Shown: piece by piece, positions 55,816 to 64,000 of the stretch
How positions within the stretch are numbered: the first letter of the stretch is position 1
Layout of the letters: every line of letters starts with the position of its first letter
NCBI GenBank assembly: GCA_030762175.1
Contig: CM060831.1
Span: 75,989,001-76,053,000 of the forward strand
Origin: Metallyticus violacea
Taxonomy: Eukaryota > Arthropoda > Insecta > Mantodea > Metallyticidae
DNA: 64,000 nt
Reading direction: 5' to 3'
The notes under the pieces: generated by a model
Databases searched by the model: none
What the model was told of the DNA's origin: nothing
The model's input: only the letters and a program-made list of their open reading frames with translations
Program-made: the position numbers and the translations under genes

Positions 55816-56716
55816 TTGAAAACTCAGGTATAAGCTCTGAGAATTCGAATCCCAATAATTTCCGGGGAAAAATAACCACCACATGTTGCTCTAGTTGCTC
55901 ACATGTTTACGAAAAAAAAAATAATGGTTACACAATTTAGATTGCGTTAAGTTAGTGGCAAACATATGGAGAAAAAATTTAATTAAGGGAATGAATTAAT
56001 CGGTTCTGCTATATTCAAATACTTTATAGCCACTCTATATGTCAAAAACTGAACTATCCCAAGGTACCGACCAAACACAAAGTAGGTATCTTAAACTAAT
56101 AATGAAATAGTGAACATCGAAACATCAGCCCATATAGAGCCCCTGATAAACCAAACGTAACTGAAAAACAAAACAGTAGATACAGAGAAGTAAACATAGA
56201 AAACAGTAGAGAGAAAATAAATTACAGAAAAAGACAAGGTCATAGGAGAGAAAAGGGAACAAAGAAAAAAAAAAGAGGAAGGAAGAACCAAGGCAACACC
56301 ACAAATATCCAAAGCACAAAGAGATAAATCATCCTACGCGAGCTGCAGTGTTGGTTACAAAAGAAAATTACTTCAAGTAAACACAAATGCCTAGTCGTGG
56401 GAAAGGAAATGGGTTATTCGCAAAGCTTGGGAAAAAGAATGTAAGACCGGCTAACTGACTGGGGATGGAAGTTGCACTTAAATAACTCGGGGTGAGGACT
56501 CAAAATGGAAATTACACGCATTTGGAAACAAAGAAAAAAAGAGGGCATTATTAACTTCTTTAGACAGAATGAAAATGTGTTTAAAATGTCTGAAATCAAC
56601 TAACAATGGTCTTGTTACTGTCCAGCAATATAATTTTGAGCATACTTCCGTACTAGCTAAAATGTGAAACAGTTTCTCCTTCCACCTCCATTGAATAATA
56701 ATTATAATGCACCTTT
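55816..56716. other. unassigned DNA
   Basis: A-rich on the plus strand at 56130-56290, giving Phe/Ser-rich minus-strand ORFs without motifs. No element recognised. Confidence 0.45.
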
Positions 56717-57672
56717 ATGTAAGCCCAATCATAATATATCATGTACTAAGTATAATACAGCGTAATGCTAACACGTGAGTTGAACGTTAACACAAAGAAA
56801 GCTCCTTTGCGTTTTGTTACGGAGCTTGGAAAGCCATTAAAAGGGTCATAAATCTTTATACAATGAACCTAAGGGACAAGTATGAAGCCCCTTCTTCTTT
56901 TTAAAGCACTGCGATTATAGGGATAATAAACTAAAGGACTTTTAAATCCGTTTGGGACTTCAGTCCCGACTGGCTGTCATACTGTTATCCCTTTAAATTG
57001 GCCAATGTCTACAAAAGTTTAAAACTTTCAAATAACAACGAATGATACCACGTAAGGCAGGTGAACTTTAACCAACCAATGATAGATGTGTGTTTCAATT
57101 TTTTTTAAAAAAAGGCACGAGGTTTGTGCGTGCCTTTTGAGTCTCCTAGCTAAAGATTTTTATTTGAATTCAATATATAAAGGGAGGCGGTCTCTCCTCT
57201 GGGGCATTGCATTTGCTCATTGCCCAAAGGCAGTCCTAAGATCTACGCGAGGCAAGATACAAGCAATTCGCAATACTCATTATAAGTTTGAGTTTCAGTT
57301 TCGCGCACGGCGGCACTCATCTATAAGTTTCACACGCGGCAAATAAGCTTTTTAACGGTGTAGCTAAGTCTATCGTAAGCGAAACGCAAGATGACGCGAA
57401 AGATTTTGAACATAATAAAATATCAATAGATATTACGTCGCATCGCCTGCTTATTTACACTATAGAAACCCTCCCCCAATCCTGTTGAGTACAAGTCAAG
57501 AAAACAGCAGAATTCACCGTAAGAAATTTTTGTCATTGGGGCCTGGGCAACAACACGGAAGCGATCTAAATCAATCTACATAACCACTTCAAAATTTGCG
57601 CCCAACTTGGGGCCCACACAATGATCATAGCACCCATACCAAACTGCTCCAACATTTGGCGCCCAGCATGGC
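56717..57672 (+). mobile_element. diverged LTR plus primer-binding region (family L1 here)
   Basis: Partner of the LTR at 1660-2632 in the same orientation. Landmarks: TGTAAGCCCAATCAT start, TATATAA (57174-57180) then AGGGAGGCGG, AATAAA (57414-57419) followed by ATTACGTCGCATCG, TCCTGTTGAGTACAAGTCA, and TTTGCGCCCAACTTGGGGCC at 57595-57614. A second variant, TTTGGCGCCCAGCATGG, starts at 57655. TGGCGCCCAACKTGGGGC is the form of a primer binding site for a tRNA-Lys-type primer, so the leader begins here. No coding part follows. Confidence 0.7.
57595..57614 (+). promoter_or_regulatory. primer-binding-site-like motif, duplicated at 57655
   Basis: TTTGCGCCCAACTTGGGGCC lacks one G compared with the usual TGGCGCCCAAC form. 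The copy at 57655-57674 has TTTGGCGCCCAGCATGGC. Such motifs sit just 3' of the 5' LTR. Confidence 0.5.
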
Positions 57673-57976
57673 TGCCATACAAAACGTGTTCAAATGCATT
57701 AACTCCAATTTTATTGGAAATTGAATAATACGACTCATTGGTATTCCTGAAGCATTTTTCGTATTTTTAAAGTAGGAAAATAACATATGTTTAATGTTTA
57801 AGGGTTGTAATTGTATTTTCAAAATACCTTAAGTACCGAAAACTGTATTGATAAGAAGCAAAATAATTTTGTTTTTATAATAAGAAGCTGTAATACTTTC
57901 ACCCCAATTAGTTTTTGTATTTAAGGTTAATTTCATAAGTTTTGTTTAGTATTTTAACTTCTCTAACATTTTTGGA

Positions 57977-58246
57977 ATGGTGTTTAACGCCCGTCTTTAC
58001 TACTGAGGCACCACAGGCGGTGAACACTGACGATACACGAGATAAAATTATATATTGGGAAACGATTTTTTTAAGGAAGGTAACGTTCCAGGCGTAAGTT
58101 TAGGGTACCTCTCCGGCATTTATCATTTATGAGGACTGAGGAAAACTTGGAAAAACCACACTCAGGGAGGACGGCCCTGGCGGGATTCGGACCCCAGACA
58201 TCCCGCTCACGAGTCCGCGCCTTAACGATCTCAGCCCCCGTGGTTG
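57977..58246 (-). repeat. SINE-B copy (minus strand)
   Basis: Complete in reverse: GTGTTTAACGCCCGTCTTTA, CACCACAGGCGGTGAACACT, TTAGGGTACCTCTCCGGCAT, GCGGGATTCGGACCCCAGAC (B box, one change), CGCCTTAACGATCTCAGCCC (A box). Confidence 0.92.
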
Positions 58247-58289
58247 TTTCTCTGCATGAATGGAGGGTCTGAGGTATACTAACATGTTT

Positions 58290-58768
58290 TCTTTACTTGA
58301 ATCAAGCTCAGGCTGGCCCTTTGTGCCTACGTTCCCGATAGAAGGCATCCGCCTGGAAGAGGGATGAGTTGAGGGAGACACCGGGCGTTGACTACACGGA
58401 CATAGATAGGTTCCCTAACATGTTTCCAGATACAACACCCTGACTCCGGTGGAGGCTCCCTCCCCCAAGTTCGAGCCTCTCGGAAGGTTCGCTTCTATTC
58501 CAGACGCCCACTTAGAAACCTTTATAAAGCGCAACCCACTAGCTAACTCTCCTTGGCACTTTCGACTCTGTAACAGAATCAAGGAAATGAAAAGGTATGA
58601 AATTGGAGAGCGGAAAATTCATGTAAATGTATATCCCAGCATTTGCCTAAGTGACATAGGGAAATTTCGAAAAAATCCATGCACAGTTGGTCGGCTCAAA
58701 GGGAATTGAACTCGAAACCTCCCAAATGACAGTCTAAAGCGTTAATGCCTGAGCCACTCCGCTCGGTT
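58290..58768 (-). repeat. SINE-D copy (minus strand)
   Basis: Minus strand head AACCGAGCGGAGTGGCTCAG (A box) and GGTTTCGAGTTCAATTCCCT (B box) is tRNA-like, then GGATTTTTTCGAAATTTCCC, GCAAATGCTGGGATATACAT, CTTGATTCTGTTACAGAG, GGAGCCTCCACCGG, CCTATCTATGTCCGTG and GTCTCCCTCAACTCATCCC. The block order agrees with 7093-7545. It is better preserved at the head than that copy. Confidence 0.75.
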
Positions 58769-58804
58769 TCTTTTGTAACAACATGACTAACAACAGAATC
58801 AAAA

Positions 58805-59290
58805 ACACCTTGAGTGACTTATTTGCTAGAGGTCCTACTACGGATATCATTTAGTACTCCACCGCAAACTAGAGCTCTCTCTCTGGGAAACTCTTCGTCC
58901 TATCCAGTGCGTTGGAAGATTGTCATCAAGGCACGCATGTATATCTCGGTGGTAATGTGGTGGTGCACCACTCTGTTAGAAGTAAAATTCCTCGTTTCCA
59001 TAGAGTGTATGAGTGGCGGGTGAGACGGATGTGCGTATCATGTTCAGGTACACTGGACCAATTAATGTTCCTTCAAAAAAGCATTGCCCAATTAGACCCC
59101 TAGATGACAATCCATACCAAACTTTAATTCCAGGTAAATTAACAGCCAATTCCAAAATAACATGTGGATTGTGTACGCACCAATAGACACAGTTATGCCG
59201 ATTAACAGTTCTGTTCCAACTTAAATTGTGTCTCATCGGACTGAATAATTTCGAAGTATTTGTTGCCACAAGGATCTCCTAACGTAACTG
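58805..59290 (-). pseudogene. DDE_3-type transposase catalytic-core relic
   Basis: The minus strand is open over 97 codons (59269-58976): [60 protein letters not shown], then LYGNEEFYF. This is the segment from the first to the second catalytic Asp of insect DDE_3-type transposases (VNRHNCVYW ... NPHV ... [20 protein letters not shown]). The expected SDE before it is damaged and the second-Asp motif QQDGAPPHYHRD appears as QQSGAPPHY-type in a shifted frame near 58960. LDDNLPTHWIGRR follows near 58920. The third Asp region is gone. The best preserved coding fragment of this group here. Confidence 0.85.
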
Positions 59291-59744
59291 CCTGTGAGGT
59301 GCCTTGTGTACCGTTTGCCTACAAGCAGCAGAAGTGGTCGCACCAAGTCAAATCTCAAGTACAGTATGCTCACAAAACAAAGCAGCGAAGAATAAAGTCC
59401 ATCATATGCATAATGTTATAACAGTCCATCATATGCATAATGTTATAACAGAGACTCTGGATTACTGTTCAGACTTGGAAATGATGCAAGTACGAATTGC
59501 AAATCTCTTCGCCTTCCCTGTTCTACAGGAACTGGAAATAAACATTGAAGAAGTTGTTTATCAGCCAATAACATTTTGCAGACTCTCTATGCAGTATAGT
59601 GTTCAGCTCTGTCTCAGCAGTGGTGACGGACATATCTAGTCTATACTATAACATGAGCATGTTTCTCATGAATCAATGGAATTTCTTGTATATATATATA
59701 TATATTATTAATGAAAAATAAAAATAAAGAAACACTATTAACAA
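59291..59744. other. unassigned DNA
   Basis: Contains a tandem duplication of a 27-bp unit at 59397-59451 (CATCATATGCATAATGTTAT repeated). A 111-codon ORF crosses it without known motif; part of it may be the frame-shifted N-terminus of the neighbouring transposase relic on the other strand. Confidence 0.5.
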
Positions 59745-59869
59745 TGTAACAAATTAACACTAATAATAAAAGTACATAAAGATAAAACACAGAGAAAGAG
59801 TCACGCTTGAAATTGACTCTTTCTCTGTGTTTTATCTTTATCTACTTTTATTATTAGTGTTAATTTGTT

Positions 59870-59872
<3 letters not shown>
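59745..59872. repeat. near-perfect 128-bp palindrome, foldback family
   Basis: Arms 59745-59803 and 59814-59872 are inverted copies over 59 bases with a single mismatch (ACATAAAG against AGATAAAG); the loop is 10 bases. Arm words TAACAAATTAACACTAATAA, GATAAAACACAGAG and GTCACGCTTGAAAT correspond in order to the 32281-32464 palindrome, though the centre is shorter. TA repeats flank both sides (59691-59707 and 59873-59907). Confidence 0.92.

Positions 59873-59907
<35 letters not shown>
59873..59907. repeat. (TA)n microsatellite
   Basis: Directly joined to the right arm of the palindrome; followed by GCGTGTGTGT. Confidence 0.95.
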
Positions 59908-59910
<3 letters not shown>

Positions 59911-62900
59911 GCGTGTGTGTTACAATTTAATGAATAATCTTTTATATATTCGCATTATCTGCGGTCTTGTACAAAACGAATCACCCTATGTTGCACAATT
60001 TAATGAATCTCAATATATAAAACGGCATAGGTTTGTGTAAATACATACATATAAATGGTCTAAGGAACACAATACTTTTCTTAAATCTTCCAATGCAATT
60101 TCATTGTACAAGTCCTATTAACAATATTTACAATACTTACATTGATAATACAACACAATAGTCCATCAAGATCAATACTGTCGTCTTCTAGCAGTCATCT
60201 TCCACTGACGATGCCAACCGCAGTAGTTAGTGAAAGCCTTGGAAGTATATTAAACCATGGACCACGGAAAAATAGCCCGGCAGATTTTAACTATTCCTGC
60301 ATATAGGAGTACCTCAGTCTTTCTGCGTTTCCTGGTTGTTTGGATGCATACCAATGCGAGATTCACTGTGAAGAGCAAATATCTCACCCGTTCTGTTGCC
60401 AATTCACATGCTTCCGGTACTGTGCAATACAACGTGCCACATTTCAACAGGAATAACTCCACATCTTAATGAACGACAGGAATGAAATGCTCTTTCGTGC
60501 TATTTATTTCTAGCATTATAGGTTGAAACTGTTAAATTGTCAACATTCTGCAGTGCAATTCTTAATATGGCAATAGTTAACCTTTCTCTCAGGGCCCTTA
60601 GGCACAGAAATCTGTCATGTGAAATAATTGTATACCTTGGTTTACCTGGATGTTGTTCTTTTGGATCCCGATTTCTTCATATGCCTCCATATTGTAGATA
60701 TAACCCCTTTGACGATATTCTAAGTCCTAGCGACTTCAGTTTGTGTCCCACCATCCAAGAGCCATAAACATTTCATCTCGAGGTACTTGATATCGTTGAG
60801 TACACATTTAATTTATCATAAAGGTCCCTTACCATTTGTCCCAATATTTTAGCAGAAAATAGGTGCCAAATCCCTATATAAACTTCGAATAAATAATCCT
60901 TTACTGCTATCGTAACTGGTAGGTACAAATGAACAAAACACACGCACTTACTCGCTGTTTGTAGTTTATTTAAATAAAACAAATATTTTTTTATGTGTGT
61001 TGTTTCTTATACGTCTAGAACAGATACGGCAGAGCGCCCAGCGAAATTAGAGGTTTGCAACCCGCATCGCTTTAATTACAAGTTGCGGACAGCAAATCAT
61101 AGTCATAATGTAACGTCATCCATCGATAACTGGGATCCTTCGCTGCTGTGCTGTGCGGGCAAAATATAACTCGGATTACATTCGGCTTGCTTATCCCTAT
61201 ATAGAATTTCTATAAAGCATGCACACTGTAACGCATAAAACCATAGAAAATCAGTTTTTGCTCTACAATAAAGCATTATACAAATAATAAGTTTGTTCTT
61301 TTTATATCATCCAGTCCTCAGCATGAAAGTAACAAATCTAAAGTGGATGTTTGTTGCTGTTATATGTTTGAGACGTCAGGCATGCCGTTTTGTTAATGTT
61401 TACTAACGATGTTTTCTTGTTGAATGAAAGTGACGCGCTTTGCCTGTGTGCGATCGATTTTTAATTCTCTGGCTTATTATAAACGTTTAAATATTTACAG
61501 TGGGCATGGGCTGTGAAACCGCTGTTAATTGCTCGCCCTTCCGCAACAGTTTTTAAATCCTGTTTCAAAGGTGAAAAATGGATTAGGCAACGCGTCAATT
61601 AGCGAGATGGAAAGCAATGCAGTGTCATACACAAGGGTATATAATGTCGTTCGCTTTACGTGAATATAAAAACAGTAAGCATCGTTAACAAGCTAAATGT
61701 AAGAACGTAATATCTCTGTGTCGTACTCTATTCGTCCAGGAGTATAAATTAAACAGCTAAAAAAAGTTTAGTTTTTGAAATAAAGAAAGCAAATACAAAA
61801 GATCAATTTTTACTAAACAAGATAGTTAGGCAGAGTACCTAAAAATTTAATAACATTTACTCATTAATGTTGTCAATAAAAGGTAATTATAACGCTCTTA
61901 GTTTAATCCGTTCATTGACTTTAATTATTCTAAAATGTTCTTTAAACCATCTGTTTAGTACCTATGGGTAAATAATATTTTTATTCTTTTACTATTGATA
62001 TTATTGACCATCTGGTATCTAACAACACATAAAAAATTATTTTTCTTTGTAAATTTGTTCTGTAGACGTCAGTCTACTTAGACTTGAATGTTCTGCAATG
62101 CACAGAAGAATTTAAGGCATTTCAAGGTCAATCAGAAAATAATGCCACTTTTTCTATCGCTCTTTAAATAAGTTACTAATGTGAGAAATTTGAATTTGGA
62201 GAGATTCCTGATATCTTCTTCTGCACTCCTTGGCAACAACAGCTTCTTAAGTCAATAGGTGCCAGAACTGCATTATTTTAGAAATGGTTGACATTCTCTT
62301 GCGAGATGTAGTAGAATTTCTGAATGCAGAATGGGAAATGCGAATTTACATTCATGAAAAACAAGGATATTTATGGGGATGTAATAGTGGATGTCTGCAT
62401 CGTTAGGCTCTGTTGTCATTTCAAAGAAATCTGAAGGACAAGCCCTATCTTGCCAAAATACACATTACCTGATTAGAAAATAAAAGTCATACAAACTGAA
62501 AAGCTAGGTTGACTAAAACCGTATGAGCTTTCCCGTAATAAATCCTGATTTTTATCTCCCTTAAAACATTTATGTATTTAGAAACACGTCACAGGAGTGT
62601 ACAGATGAGTATACCTCACCAAAGACAGTCCCATAGATTCAAAAACAGTAACCAGTTTTCACTTGCCATTTTAATACTAAAGTTGCTTATGTGTTTCAAT
62701 TTACATTTCCCTATTTGCGGTGGATACTCTTTACCAATGAAGATTTATAAGGCATAAATTCATCATATTTGGAGTACTTGTTATTCACTTTATTAAATTG
62801 TATATTAAAAACAGTTATACCCTTACAAAATGTATAACGCAATTCCTGTTGCAGCTGGTCAGTAGATTGGAATCCCTAAATGGAAAAAGACTGAACTTTT

Positions 62901-63605
62901 ATACTTACTTGTTTCCTTGTTTTATGTGCATTGTTGCATTCTTATGTTGTTCTAAGTGACATTTTTCTAAAAATAAAAGACACGGGTTTAAATTTAAAGT
63001 ATGAATTTCCAATATTATTGAAAACTTTTCTTAAAAATGTATTTATTTCAAAAATAAAATAAACAAATAGTCAACATGAAAATATTTTTTTAGAAAAAGG
63101 CATTCCTATATATATTATAGCACGGTTAATAATTAGTGTAAAATTAATTTGCTAGTTTTGTTTTCTGGCATATTCAAAATGGAATCAATAATAAGTGTTC
63201 AATATAAATAACAACATGGACGAACAGCTGAACCCACACACTCCAAGCAAACTGAGCTGCATTATTTTTTAAGTAATTGTTAAATAATTCAAACTTCAAA
63301 CATTTTCAAATATTTGAAACGCAGTAGTGAGAATATTGTAATTGACAATGGCTAAATAATTATAATGATATAACCTGATATCAGACTTCAGACAGTGCTG
63401 TCACTGATATTGAGTTATTGCTGTTAACAATGTGCATACTATAGATATGTATATATTTAAAACTTATAAAAAGTGTATCTTTAAGATAAAAGGTATAATA
63501 TGGTAGATCTCCCTAACTTAAGAAAAAATTGAGTACGTATGGGAAATAGAACTCAAGACCTCTCAGCCAGCAACGCTATAAGGGAGGCAGTCTGTTTAAC
63601 CGCAG

Positions 63606-63606
<1 letters not shown>
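59908..63606. other. 3.7 kb without recognised genes
   Basis: ORFs up to 76 codons (60250-60982 on both strands, 62572-62757) have no motif. The 60160-60780 part is less AT-rich and could be a worn transposon, but nothing was identified. The rest is AT-rich. Confidence 0.4.
63535..63606 (-). repeat. tRNA-like block
   Basis: Minus strand: ATGAGCTGCGGTTAAACAGA then GAGGTCTTGAGTTCTATTTC (B-box-like). Probably a worn SINE head; a (TA)n tract starts at its 5' side. Confidence 0.4.

Positions 63607-63641
<35 letters not shown>
63607..63641. repeat. (TA)n microsatellite
   Basis: Pure TA repeat next to the tRNA-like block. Confidence 0.95.
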
Positions 63642-63644
<3 letters not shown>

Positions 63645-63908
63645 TAGGAACGTTAAATGTTTCTTTCTGGAAGAAAGATAGAACAGTACGAATTAATAAC
63701 TGATTTGCGAAATTATGGCCCAAATCCTATAGAAAGTTTCAAATTACAAACCATACATTAAATGCATTTGTACCTATAGTATCGCCTATGAAAGAAATAT
63801 ACATTTACATACATACGCAAGCACCAAATAGCGTCGATAAAATAAGTAGCATATGTACAATGTTATATTAAAGATATAATAACACAGTAAAACTTCTTTA
63901 ATCTGGAC
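63642..63908. other. AT-rich DNA
   Basis: No feature recognised. Confidence 0.5.

Positions 63909-64000
<92 letters not shown>
63909..64000. repeat. (AAT)n microsatellite running off the window
   Basis: At least 30 uninterrupted AAT units; the true length is not visible. Confidence 0.97.

Noticed and set aside
60250..60469. Overlapping 70-codon ORFs on both strands
   Set aside because: Symmetrical overlapping ORFs without motif; not distinguishable from chance in a less AT-rich patch.
1..64000. CRISPR arrays, operons, bacterial promoters or terminators
   Set aside because: The sequence is eukaryotic by every sign seen; tandem repeats present are microsatellites, without spacers.

Overview
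This window looks like non-genic, AT-rich DNA from a large, repeat-laden insect genome. I found no convincing host protein-coding exon, rRNA, true tRNA gene or CRISPR array. Open reading frames are short (none above 128 codons), and those that can be explained lie inside transposable elements. The insect assignment rests on the kinds of transposase remnants present (mariner and the DDE_3-like group common in insect genomes), on RTE/CR1-like LINE reverse-transcriptase fragments and on several tRNA-derived SINE families. A polyneopteran (cricket, katydid, stick insect or cockroach type) would fit the repeat density, but the sequence alone does not prove it.

Layout. 0-9 kb: a SINE-B, a SINE-C, a diverged LTR (1660-2632), a SINE-A cluster with a duplicated flank (5778-6790), a long SINE-D and another SINE-A. 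9-13 kb: two decayed LINEs head to head. 13-19 kb: one arm of a foldback family, a full-length but broken mariner with TA duplications (15915-17181), and a LINE remnant on the minus strand. 19-34 kb: scattered SINEs, mariner fragments, a shared LINE-tail-like repeat, and a near-perfect 184-bp palindrome (32281-32464). 34-39 kb: a candidate LTR, an internally deleted DDE_3-type transposon with TIRs, a LINE with an intact FADD motif, a mosaic of mariner and DDE_3 ends, and a SINE-A with a clean target duplication. 40-47 kb: SINE-B/SINE-A composite, a 946-bp PIF/Harbinger-like foldback element with TAA duplications, and an internally deleted DDE_3 element. 48-60 kb: SINE-E, a SINE-A cluster, a LINE 3' end, a long (TATG)n tract, two DDE_3 pseudogenes, a second LTR of the 1660 family, a SINE-B/SINE-D pair and a second palindrome of the foldback family. 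60-64 kb: mostly featureless AT-rich DNA ending in an (AAT)n tract that runs off the window.

Nothing here works together as a pathway. The biology visible is mobile-element turnover: dispersal of five tRNA-derived SINE families (called A to E here), non-autonomous cut-and-paste elements made by internal deletion, foldback elements associated with TA microsatellites, and nested or tandem insertions. The most unusual signals are the foldback family (15187, 32281, 59745), the TAA-flanked foldback at 42857, the in-frame deletion derivative at 45839 and the transposon mosaic at 37752.
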